A DNA stretch of 64,000 nt from Branchinecta lynchi (lineage: Eukaryota; Arthropoda; Branchiopoda; Anostraca; Branchinectidae), in assembly GCA_023053575.1 (NCBI GenBank), contig JAKZAP010000016.1, positions 17,998,030 through 18,062,029 on the forward strand. Direction: 5' to 3'. The translations under genes were made by a program, and so were the position numbers. This document shows positions 1 to 10,366 of this stretch, piece after piece. The notes beneath the pieces are model-generated. The model ran no database searches. It saw only the letters and a list, made by a program, of their open reading frames with translations, and was not told the DNA's origin. Every line of letters begins with the position of its first letter. Position 1 is the stretch's first letter.

Positions 1-33
1 AGATTTAAACTAGTGGATTGGATGAGGTGAGCT

Positions 34-222
34 CAGGCCCGTATCCAGGAATTTATTTCGGGGGAGGGGTCCCTTTCGGGGTTTTTTTCGCCCGCGGGTC
101 GCACAAAAAAGTACAAAAAAGACTCATGCCAGAGGGAAAAGCCTATAAAAAAGAGTATTTTTGTATGTTTCGGGGGGGGGGGGGGGTCAACCCCCTAACT
201 CCCCTCCCTGGATACACTATTG
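34..222 (-). mobile_element. hAT-like MITE, family A copy 1
   Basis: This is a 189-bp non-coding element with terminal inverted repeats close to CAGGCCCGTATCCAGG. Perfect 8-bp direct repeats GGTGAGCT flank it (26-33 and 223-230). An 8-bp duplication with ends starting CA is typical of hAT transposons. Inside are G-runs and a conserved core that reads TATAGGCTTTTCCCTCTG on the opposite strand. The right end is partly decayed (ATACACTATTG). Confidence 0.85.
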
Positions 223-852
223 GGTGAGCTCAACACTGCGTATACTATAACGCTTCGAATTTAACTTCTTCAAAGATCAAAACATGGAATGTTAAATCTT
301 AATACAATCTTCAGCTTTTGTCTCATTCCAGCCGAAATTCGAGCACGACTGTGAAAGTCCTTACTTCGTGCATAAACAAAATGTAATATATATAATATAT
401 GTATATCTGTCTTTAAAAGCTGTTAAGTATATATAGAGCAATCTCCAATCACAGAAAACTCATTCTATCTCTCATTCTTAACTTCATTCACCTGCCGACT
501 TCCCACTAAACTAATAACGTTTTCTGTCATATAACCAAAACACAGTTGACTTAAGGATACCTAGGAGTAGCTCATTCCCCCAATTTTGAAAAACAATACT
601 GTTAAGGGTTCACTGGATGGATGGTGATCAAAAGATAGTGTGTCTTTACTGTCTGCAGCTAAGACACTGAATACTTACAACAAGTGAAACATATATATCT
701 TAAACGACCAATGACACTTTTTACGAAAACTCTTTTCCACGGATGGGTTAGGCCTTCACTTTCACCCCTTGTTCTTTTCTGGGCCATCATGCTCATTGCT
801 GCGGTAAATAAACAATTAGATGACGCAACATAGGCTGAGAAATCTAAGTTCT
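223..852. other. non-coding DNA, nothing recognised
   Basis: AT-rich sequence with short ATATATA runs (383-440). No coding frame, RNA gene or known repeat seen. Confidence 0.5.
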
Positions 853-1107
853 TTATATCGAGCTAACTGTACCCCATATATTAGAAAGCTCATCACACCT
901 CAAGAGAACATGGCCCAGCCCCTCATCACTCGAATTACAAAAAGGACAAGGATAAACAAAATGTAACCATTCAAGACGACTTTTGTTTGTGTCCAGGTGA
1001 GAAGACTTGAACGAGAGAAGATTTTTCAAGCCTTCCTGTCCTGTATCGCAGCACCTGCTCCACTTGTCGAAATTATGCCATAACCATACTTTGACGGAGA
1101 AGTTCAA
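853..1107 (-). pseudogene. possible LINE reverse-transcriptase C-terminal fragment
   Basis: The minus strand is open for 84 codons. Its end contains CPFCNSSDEGLGHVLLRCDE followed by LSNIW, fitting C-x2-C-x8-H-x4-C then a Trp. That is the pattern of the zinc-binding tail found after the reverse transcriptase and RNase H regions of many LINEs (zf-RVT type). No polymerase motifs are present upstream, and part of the frame overlaps family B in antisense. It is therefore a fragment at best, or chance. Confidence 0.35.
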
Positions 1108-1329
1108 AATTCAAGATGCAAGTGTTACCCTTTTGGATGTTTCTTCCTCGCTATCAAAAATCATTGACAACAGAACCCAACCAGCGCACGACCTTCTACA
1201 CTGCTTCCTGGCCGACGATTGAAATTAAGTGTCTTTTTGTGTATGTTTCTGTGTTTTATTTACTTTCTTCATTAACTCCGCTTTCTGTAAACGGCGGGTT
1301 ATAAATAAATTACTTACTTACTTACTTCC
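1045..1329 (+). repeat. family B retroposon-like repeat, copy 1
   Basis: A ~285-bp sequence starts GCACCTGCTCCACTTG and ends ATAAATAAAT followed by (TTAC)n (1311-1327). The constant right end with a short microsatellite, and variable left truncation among copies, is the pattern of non-LTR retrotransposition. Class (SINE or LINE 3' end) is not resolved. It is nearly identical to 2040-2321. Confidence 0.7.
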
Positions 1330-2039
1330 ATTTCCAGTAAGAAAGCCCTCGTGTTTAAAACATGATATCGAAAAATCAGATATATACCATTGCTCATTGT
1401 TGAAGGATGGCTCATTATGTTTATTGAGGCATTCCAGAATACTCCAGAGCATAACGAACCATTCAGATTCATTCATCTGTATTTAAAGATAAACACAACT
1501 GATGTAAAGTAGACCTACCAAGGAAAACACAAGGAGATAAGCTTGACTAGGGCAAACTACTATGATTAACTTGTAACAAATTGAATCAAGAATCTACTGA
1601 ATAGATCAAGAAGAACATATAGAGACATGCAAATTACCGAGAGCGTGTCCGAATTCATTTTTTTTTCCAGAAAATAACAACACAGTTTTTGTAACTGTTG
1701 TCTTTCTTACTACAATTTTCTAGGCATTTTACTTGCAATTGACACCGCAAAAAGTGAGAAATGTTGCAACGATGCAGCTTTTTGTGCTGAATTTTCAGGA
1801 GAAAGCGAAATTGGGAGTGGAATGAATGATGACAAGAGCAGAGTAGAAGTGTGCTGGAATGGACAAAAAATGTAAATTGCAACAGGGCAAAAAGCACTGA
1901 ATAGACTCTCCTCATCAAACTCTGTTTCCTGTCATTCTCTCATCACCATCTCAACCAACAAGTGTGATGAATTCCGATGTCAACAGTTTCATTACTTGAC
2001 TTATAAAAAAGATGAGATCATGTTATTTTAAATATGCAA

Positions 2040-2321
2040 AGCACCTGCTCCACTGGTCGAAATTATGCCATAACCATACTTTGACGGAGAAGTTCAAAAT
2101 TCAAGATGCAAGTGTTACCGTTTGGATGTTTCTTCGTCGCTATCAAACATCATTGACAACAGAACCCAACCAGCGCACGACCTTCTACACTGCTTCCTGG
2201 CCGACGATTGAAATTAAGTGTCTTTTTGTGTATGTTTATGTGTTTTATTTATTTTCTTCATTTACTCCGCTTTCTGAAAACGGCGGGTTATAAATAAATT
2301 ACTTACTTACTTACTTACTTC
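2040..2321 (+). repeat. family B retroposon-like repeat, copy 2
   Basis: This copy differs from copy 1 at only a few positions over ~280 bp and lies in the same orientation 1 kb away. The tail is (TTAC)4-5. The similarity implies recent insertion or a local duplication. Confidence 0.7.
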
Positions 2322-3054
2322 GAATCCAATAACCTGGAAAACAGTTACTGAAGCTGTAGAAGTTAGGGCTAGTAACTTGACAGAAGAGAACACTCACGTG
2401 CTGTTCGTGCATGCTGAGGAACTGCTCTGAAGTATTGCTATTTTGCTGGTGAAAACGCAGAATCTCCAGTTTTGGTAAAAGAAATGACACTATCTGATTC
2501 GGAAACTTTCGCAATGTGGATTGCACAATTTTATGTGAAATACTCCTTGGTGTTATCGACTTCAAAATATAAAAAAGGAAGAAGTGTAAGAAAAAAAGCT
2601 TCTAATCCAGCATAGCTTTCAAAAAAGACATTTTCTGTATCCACATTTCGAAAAAAAAAATGTTTTAGCAACTTAACCAGGATGAAGTTGTGTCTACAGT
2701 TTTAAAATTGACGGGTTTGCCCGAACCCCCTACCATTGTCATTGTGTATTATGTCACGGCTATATATAAGGTTTGAAGCCAAGCTGACCATTCCTTATAA
2801 AATAAATAGAAAACCGTGATTTTAGTGTTTTTTTTTCTTGATCAGCGAGCTATCCCTCTTAAGATGATGTGCGAGTGATAAATATAATTTCGGATCTTTT
2901 GATTGCACTTCCGGCAAACCGTCTTCGGCGAAAAAACAAAACTAAATCATAAGATCCAACACAACACCAACAGAAAAACAATGCGGAACCAACAAACCGT
3001 AAAATGACGTGTAACTAAAAAATTGAAGAGCGATGCGGATTGAATGACATACAA

Positions 3055-3358
3055 ATGCACACGGCTATCGTGGGTAGAAGAAATCTTAACATTCGAGTTC
3101 AGAGTCACTATGCAGGTTTGATCTTCACCATCATCAATGTTCAACAGAAATTCTGCAAGGACGTGCTTAATTCGCCTTATTTTAGCTCAATCCTTTGTTG
3201 CCAATTGTGCCATGCTAGCTCTGGATTACCCTTCAGTTTAAAAAGTGAAGCTTCTCTTTTCTGTGCATTAACTTATCGACCATTTGCACTATATATTTGT
3301 GATAATGAGGCGAGGAAGAAAGAAGAGAATAATCCGCTTTGAGTCCTGAACTGGTTGG
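3055..3358 (+). repeat. dispersed repeat L, copy 1
   Basis: It resembles 19376-19690. Shared phrases include CACGGCTATCGTG, the TTCTTTTCTGTGCATTAACT region and GATAATGAGGCGAGGA. The 1.4 kb hAT-like element is inserted near its right edge. An open frame crosses it but has no known domain. Confidence 0.6.
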
Positions 3359-4759
3359 CAGGGGCGTCGCAAGGGGGGGGTGCGGGGGGTGCAGCACCCC
3401 CCCACCTTTTTGAGATTCGGTAAAATTTTGGGCCGGAGGCCCAAAATTTCACTAAAATTGTTCGGTATTTTTTCGATAGCAGAACTGTTCGATATATTTA
3501 CGGGGATTCGGTAGTTATATAGAATCCTAAATAGGATATCTGTATAAATCTCTTCGGTATAATGATCGGGATTCGGTATAGTTGCCAGTATTCGGTAGTT
3601 ATCACGAATTTGGTGAGAGAACTTACTGAAATCATTTGGTTATTTTTCGATGCCAGAACTATTCGGTATATTTATGGAGATTCCGTAGTTACACAGAACC
3701 CCGAATAAGCTATTGGTTCAAAATTATTCGGTATCATGATTAGGATTCGGTAATTTATTCAGTATAATTTCCAGGATTAGGAAGTTAACCACTAATACCG
3801 ACTTTGTTCCAGTTTCGACAAAAGTATACCGAATATGAATATTGTTCGGTAGTCTTTCGATACCAAACAATTCGGTATAATAACCGGGATACGCTAGTTA
3901 TACAGAATCCCGAACATGCTATCGGCCTAACTTATTCGGTATAATACGTGGAATTCGGTAATTTATTCGTTATAATTGCGAGGAATTAGAAGTTACCACG
4001 AACCTCGAAACTCAGAAGAGGTCGAGTGAAGCAGTGGTCGCAGACAAAAGGGATGATCTATGATATCATCGATAGTCCTTACTTTTATTTTGGATTCCAA
4101 AAACAATATCTATTCATACATATTTCGAAAATTCCGCCTGCAGCACTTTTCGTAATATTCTCTATTTGTGTAACGTCGCGTCATTTGGGTTTCAAGTCAG
4201 TTTTAGCATTGAGATTTCGAAACATTAAAAGCTAGAATTTGGATGGAAATTACGATTAAAATTAAAATCAAAAAAAAATTTCGCCTGCGGCGCTCACTTT
4301 ATCTGATTATGGGTTGTATATTGGCTAGACTACAGTTACTGCTACTGCCGGAACGTCGCTCCATCCGCTTCCGGGAACTTCTTGGAGTTTCGGTGTTTAA
4401 TCAACGGTAAATGATAAAATTGTAAGGGAAGCCGTTAGTTTTAGCCTACAGCAAAAAAAAAATGATTTGGAAAATTTTCGCCTGCGGCGCTCGATTTCTA
4501 TTGGCTATAAGAGGTAGAAGCTGTTACTGCAATCTTGTCCGGCAGTATATTCTCCATGTGGCCTTCGCCAGAGCGCTGCCTAATAGTTGGCTTATCGTCT
4601 TTCATGGTGCCCTTTATTGTTACTCTTCCTACGTAATCGTCTCTGTTCCATAATTTAAAGCTCAAATTCTTAGTTCTAGGATTCGGTAAAATTTTTGAAA
4701 GATTCGGTAAAATTTTTGCTCTGCACCCCCCCACCGAAAATGCACTTGCGACGCCCCTG
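3359..4759. mobile_element. 1.4 kb hAT-like non-autonomous element
   Basis: Both ends carry the same 15-bp inverted repeat, CAGGGGCGTCGCAAG. The flanks are a perfect 8-bp duplication CTGGTTGG (3351-3358 and 4760-4767). The interior has no transposase frame. Positions 3418-3990 hold degenerate direct repeats of roughly 200 bp rich in ATTCGGTA. The phrase TTCGCCTGCGGCGCTC occurs twice (about 4279 and 4479). The element sits in the right edge of dispersed repeat L. Confidence 0.9.
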
Positions 4760-4767
4760 CTGGTTGG

Positions 4768-5813
4768 TATAGGGTATTGGAATGGGGTAAATGAATCATC
4801 TCAACTAATCATTCCTGCCCTTTAAATATCACAAGAACACATTTCAACTAAATAACTTATTCGTTCCTGATCTCTAGTTTAGAGAAGCATTGTCTCCAGA
4901 GTTGTAACTCTTAAAAAAGGCAAGTTCTTGCCAAAGAGGTATCAAACAACGACACCAAATTCGATTGGATTATCTTATCAAGTTTTTATTCTAAGTCGTA
5001 TTTTGTGGTAGAGAACATCTTTTTCGTTTTCCAAGCAGTCCATATATGTAGGACGGGAACCTAATTTTTACAATTAAACTGTCAAGGTTTATAGGGACAC
5101 TTTTCAGCATCAGATTGTAGAGACACCTTATGTCAGGAATCGCCATAATTGGGGTGTAGGTCGAGTCGAATCTTGCTTTTCCTTATTTTAATGCGCTAAC
5201 GTTTTATGGTAATGAGAAAATCTGTCTATCTGTTCTGCAATAATCAACGAGGGCCGGGGATCGATTCACAGCTCATTTCGTTTGGAATGCTGGCTCTTCC
5301 CTTAAACGTATAATTCATTCTCATTCCAGCTTCTGACTTTTACTGCTAGAAGAATGGTCTACGCCATAATAATATATAGCGCTGAGACAGTTCCATCTGA
5401 CTGAAAATCGATTCGACCAATGAGGACAGAGAAAGGGACGAAGCCGATAGCGATTGGCTCGTAAGAATCTCGCCCACCCGCTAGTAGAACTCTTCAGCAA
5501 AGCGGAAAATATTTTTATGTCGGAAAATAAATTTAAGTTTTGGCATCGTAGAGCGTACAGCCGCTGTAAATTTTCAGCATAAAACTTAGATGTAACAGCA
5601 GTCATAAAATGAATTACGAGCGGTAGTAATTCCTTTTTATGGGGAAGTTTTAAGTATTTTCCTTCTAAATTATATGCCTTGACCCGTTGGTCCTGAAGAA
5701 AACAATAAACATGTAATTTCAACTGTCCGTCCACCTACGGAGCTGTATATATTCATTAAAATTCTAAGCAGGACGTTTTCTTGTAGGTATCCTTTTAGAT
5801 AGATTATGTGTGG
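4768..5813. other. non-coding DNA, nothing certain
   Basis: The minus strand is open for 137 codons from 5734 to 5321, but the translation has no domain I recognise and no neighbour supports it. Confidence 0.4.
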
Positions 5814-5821
5814 ACTGTGTG

Positions 5822-6008
5822 CAAGGCCGTATCCAGGGGGGGGGGGTTGAACCCCCACCAAACATACAAAAATGGTCATTTGTATAGGCTTTTCCTTCTG
5901 ATCTATGTCTTTTTTGTACTTTCTTGTCCGACCCGCAGGCAAAAAAAAAAACCCGAAAGGCAACCCTCCCCCCCCCCCCCCCCGAAAAAAATCCTGGATA
6001 CGGGCCTG
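5822..6008 (+). mobile_element. hAT-like MITE, family A copy 2
   Basis: This 187-bp copy runs from CAAGGCCGTATCCAGG to the inverted end CCTGGATACGGGCCTG. The flanking 8-bp target duplications are perfect: ACTGTGTG at 5814-5821 and 6009-6016. Long G-, A- and C-runs lie inside. Open frames crossing it are low-complexity translations of these runs. Confidence 0.88.
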
Positions 6009-6203
6009 ACTGTGTGTATGAACTCTCTTCACCCGGGTATGATATTATGATCTCGAAAACCAAGATTGTTCACATGCATCCGGGTGACGGAAGTTCATTT
6101 ATTGGTACTATTTTATGTTCTAAATATACTCTATGCTTATTTGAGCAAATAGATTTATTATTGTTATTATGCTTCTTCGAGCACTTCTCTAAATGTTTCA
6201 CTA

Positions 6204-6644
6204 CAGGAGTGTTGCATGAAGCTGCCCTTACTATGGCACCGCCCACCCCCCAATTGGCCATGGTACATGATCCTGCCACCTTGGATCATGAAGCTGCCAC
6301 CCCCAGAAAAATCATACAAATTCCAAGAAAACAGCAAATGTTGTTATTTGCAAAAGGTCAAGGAACCTCTCTGACCAAACAGCTGGCTTCTAACTTCACC
6401 ATGTAGCAAAATACCATTTTCAGCAAAGTGGGCGACTTCATGATCACTTGGGTGCCTATATTCTTTTGTGTTCTCCAGCTTAGTCTTGAACAATTACAAG
6501 TAAACTATGGTACCAGCAGAAAGCGAAGGTTCTAAGCTTCCTTTCAGGATACTCCACTGAATTTTATTTCAACCTTTACTCTTTTTCCCTAAGTCATTTC
6601 CCCAAAATAGGAGTTTAGGGTGGCAGCTTCATGCAACACTCCTG
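6204..6644. mobile_element. TA-flanked TIR element (Tc1/mariner-like MITE)
   Basis: This 441-bp element has 23-bp perfect inverted repeats beginning CAGGAGTGTTGCATGAAGCT. Both sides abut TA (6202-6203 and 6645-6646), as for Tc1/mariner insertions. The inner end of the repeat (CATGAAGCTGCCACC) recurs internally near 6288. No transposase is encoded. It interrupts the left target duplication of the next element. Confidence 0.82.
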
Positions 6645-6650
6645 TACCCT

Positions 6651-6959
6651 CAGTGCCGTCTTTACCCCCGGCCAGTTAGGCCGGTGCTGGGGGGCCAAGG
6701 GAAAAGAGAGGCCAAGCGGCAGGTGTAAATTGCTGAGAAATCAGGCTATAGTTGCTCGCCGTATTGCCTTGTTCCTTACGACCCAGGTTACGCACCCTCG
6801 TCTTTTACGTTATAGTAGTTTTGTTAGATGTGACCATAGCCTGGCTCGACCAAGAATAGGGCTTGCTAATGGGTTGACGCGTTTACATTTTTGACTCTCG
6901 AAAAGAGGCCATTAACCCATGCATGGCCTAGGGTCTACCGTAAGTAAAAGACGGCACTG
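6651..6959. mobile_element. hAT-like MITE, CAGTGCCGTC family
   Basis: The ends are CAGTGCCGTCTTTAC and its inverse AGTAAAAGACGGCACTG. The right flank is ACTACCCT (6960-6967). The left flank is the same 8-mer split by the TA element: ACTA at 6200-6203 and TACCCT at 6645-6650. The interior is non-coding. Confidence 0.82.
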
Positions 6960-6967
6960 ACTACCCT

Positions 6968-8396
6968 GGTGTTTGTTCCTTGCTTATAATACAGTCAACT
7001 GGAAAGGAAAAATAACAAGCTTGATATCAGCTAATAGCCAACTGTTTCAGCTTTCTTCTGGCACAAACAGTAAGCCGAAGTTCTTTTCATTGACTGATTT
7101 TTCATAATTTTGACTTTTAAAGATGCTTGTTCTTCCAATGGGGTATGTTATTTAATTTGAATGCCATCGTATTGGTCAAATTAGACGCCTCTCAGCAACT
7201 AATGCACAATTCGAAAGATGAAAAAGAAGTATCTGCAAATATTTCAAAATCCCGCCGATATCGAGAAATGTTACGATTTTTTTATCTTTTTTGTTTGCTG
7301 CAAGTTGCTGATGAAAAGGAAAACAATTATGAAAAAACTGCTTGCTTCAGCTGAGAGACGTCAGCTTGTGACTGCGTTTGATCAGTCATTTCAGCTATGG
7401 GAGCTTATTTGCGACCTTTTTCTTGCTAAATTTGATGTTACTAAGAGGACACAAATCAAATTACCGAGCGAGATTAGATATGTTTACATTTCAGTGATTT
7501 CTAAAATTGTCTGGATTTTGTATAATTTTTGTCTTTCTTATGCAAAGATTTGAAGTATTTGACGAGATAAAGTAATTATTACCACTGTAAGTAAAGGTAG
7601 ACTCGAACACATACTGAATAATTTCTTTGATCCAATGAGGACCATTTCCACAATCCAGTTACTACCCCATATTCAGTGTAGATAGTGTAAATAGGAAAGA
7701 TCGAACGAAAATACTCTGAGCAAATCTTTTAGTATAATTAAAGTTAAAAAACATTAACCATAATAAATTGGTGGAGCTGGAAAAAAGTGATCCAGCATAG
7801 ACAGGCCTCCCTAATTTTAATGTTACATCAATTGGTTCACTTTGGTTTTGCTGTAGAAAGGGACTTGGGGTTGGAATTTCTTTTTAATGTTAAATTTCAA
7901 ATTTTGATTTTTTTTTTACCGTATTTCATCCAGCTGGACGTCTTCGCGATGTTTTCTACGAATTTCTTGTAGGCCCAATTATAAATCTTTGTTAATATGT
8001 TGATGTTTCTTTATGTTGTTTTTCTTTTGTTTTTCTTCTCTGCTGCTCGCTCTACTGTCCCCATGTGTGTTTGTCGGGTGATAAATAAATTCATTTATTT
8101 GTTCAGTTCAATGGCATTTATACCTGTTTGTACAGAAGGGGGTCTATGGGGTTTCCCACCCGGAAATAAGGAACACACGTTTTTTTTTTGTTGCCGTACC
8201 ACTGTTTTTTGTTTTCTTTTTAACCAAATTGTTTTCACAGTTGGGTAGATAAACTGCAACAGACGGAAAAAGTAGTTTTCGGTTGTGGATACACCTTTTC
8301 TTCTTGAAAACAATGAGATTTCTGCAGCCCCCCCCCCCCCTCCACGCTTCCCAGACAACACCCCCGTATTATGTCTTCATGTATGATAAATATCCT
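6968..8396. other. non-coding DNA
   Basis: Short frames (7127-7553) are K/F/L-rich translations of AT-rich DNA. A weak family B tail-like phrase (GGGTGATAAATAAATTCATT) occurs at about 8077, and a C-run at 8328-8341. Confidence 0.4.
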
Positions 8397-8535
8397 TCAG
8401 CCCAAGCTTGCAGCGAATAATTTTTGACACTGCAAAACGGATATGTCAGCTACATTTTCCTAGAGCCCTTCAGAGAATCATAGATAGATTTCCCTTCAAG
8501 GGTCCTCTTCAGACTCAAGCTGGAAATTAACTTGT
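8397..8535 (-). repeat. diverged member of the hammerhead-like repeat family
   Basis: It keeps AGCTTGAG, CTGAAGA and the CCCTT half of stem II on the minus strand, and the AGCTGACATATCCGTTT tail. The GAAA side is disrupted by about 30 extra bases, so the core is lost. Confidence 0.5.
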
Positions 8536-9153
8536 GACAAAATAACTAAAGATTCTTGCTTCACTATCTTTTGGTCACATCATGGGAGCGGACGAACTGT
8601 CTGGCTTGATCTGAATCTCTTTTCCACACCTCACTTGCAGTTGCTGCCCCTCTCACCTTCGAATTTAACTACCATTTTAGAGTCCAGTTACGCAGCAATT
8701 GAACGAACTTAGTTGGGTCTCGAAGGTGCAACTATCCAATGTTATTTCCTCAACCTATGAAGCCATTTGGTATGTTTTATGGCAATTTCTTTCCAAACCT
8801 CATCCGGCATTCTAAAACTGTTTTATTTCCGACCGCGAAATAGCCGCAGTTTGCACATGGTTAAAAAATTTCATGACTGGGCAGTCGAAAATATTTTCGA
8901 ATACTTTATGTTTGCACTGTTGCCGTAAGTGCTTTTGAAACAAGGGATTTAAGAACATTAAACACTTTGGAAATGGGGGATTGTTTTGCGACACTGAACC
9001 AATTGGACACCTATCATTCTTAGTGCTGGATTAAACCCTATGAATAATACAAGGGTGTAGATCGGGGAGGGTATCGCTCACCCCTAGCTTTCCAAGAGGG
9101 CCCTCATCCACCCATGAAAAAATCATAAAATCGGCAAGAAATGGAGACCGTCA

Positions 9154-9408
9154 ACGTCGTAATTTTGTCTTGCCTATGTTAGATTTGCATTTGAAAATAC
9201 GAAGGAATGACGCCATTCCCACCCCTACGTGGGCGAAATGAAGTCGTAAATATTCTTTATATTATACACTTTTTTAAACATCGTGTAAATATAGCTTATT
9301 TTCCATGATGTTAATTACTTCGTAATTTTGTCTTGCCTATGTAAGATTTGCATTTGAAAATACGAAGGAATGACGCCCTTTCCCACCCCTACGTGGGCGA
9401 AATGAAGT
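9154..9408 (+). repeat. direct duplication of ~88 bp
   Basis: The stretch TCGTAATTTTGTCTTGCC to CCCCTACGTGGGCGAAATGA occurs at about 9157-9243 and again at about 9320-9406, with only a few differences. The sequence between is AT-rich and unique. Confidence 0.8.
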
Positions 9409-10052
9409 CCCTGGGTTAATGCTCCTAAGCAGGTAAAATTTCGCCCCCCCCCCCTCACCCACAACTTACTTCAAGCACTTTTATTGCAGAAAAGTAAACA
9501 AAAACTATTTTTAGTTAAACAAATTAAGAAAACTTAAAAATGTTGTTGTTTGGGTCCGCTAAAAGCAGTTAGACAGGCAAATTCACACCCCCCGCCGAAG
9601 ATTTTCAGAAATCAATTTTATTGTACAAAATTAAAGGTTTCAGGTTTGTTTTCAACTGTAATAATTCCGAATAAAATTTCCGAATCCGAATTGCGAGTAA
9701 ATCCCGAATGGCATTCAAGATAAATCCTTACTTTTAATTAATCAATAAATACTTCTAAACCAAAAAGAAAGAACACTGAAAGGTAAAAAGAGTAAGCACA
9801 AAAGAGAAAAGAAAGGAGAGAAAGAAAATATGGGAAACCCGGCAGCGTTTCAGAATAATTTTTTTTTTGTTTTTTTTTTTAATATTTGGTATTTCATAAA
9901 CAAGATAACTAATAAAATGAAAACATTTCTCAACAGTTATTACACAAAATTAAAGATTAACAGTTATTGATATTATTCATCGCATAGTTTATTGCACAAA
10001 ACTAAAGATTGAGAATATTTGGTATTATCCAGCAAAAATCACTTTTTCTTAA

Positions 10053-10125
10053 AATATTTCAATGTCAGCCTGACGAGAACCCTTGCCAAGAAGGTCAGAA
10101 ATATCGCTGTAGCTGACGTATCCGT
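10053..10125 (+). ncRNA. hammerhead-like repeat, paired copy
   Basis: CTGACGA (10070-10076), a CCCTT/AAGG hairpin, then GAAA (10098-10101), followed by the family tail AGCTGACGTATCCGTT. It faces the inverted copy at 10182-10297. Confidence 0.45.
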
Positions 10126-10181
10126 TGTATATATTGTTTGAATATATGTCGCGAGTCCTATAACAGGTTAGATATTCCATC

Positions 10182-10297
10182 AGCCCAAGCTGACTGCGGA
10201 TCATATTGACTGTTCAAAATGGATATGGCAGCTGAATTTTACCAGAGCTATGTTTCGGCCCTTCTTAGCAAGGGTTCTCGTCAGGCTCAAGCCTATA
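10182..10297 (-). ncRNA. hammerhead-like repeat, paired copy
   Basis: On the minus strand: CTGACGA (10278-10284), a CCCTT/AAGGG hairpin, then GAAA (10253-10256) and CATAGCTCTGGTA. An AC...GU pairing would give a GUA triplet in that register. Confidence 0.48.
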
Positions 10298-10366
10298 AAA
10301 GGAGTGGAGTCGTAGGTGGTGCCTTCGTCGCTTCTTTGTTAATCCAGCACTGATCTTTCCTAGGTC

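Noticed and set aside
5764..6406. Overlapping frames rich in Gly or Pro (for example 5924-6406, 160 codons)
   Set aside because: They translate the C/G runs of a hAT-like element and the start of a TIR element, and the frame is set by homopolymers.
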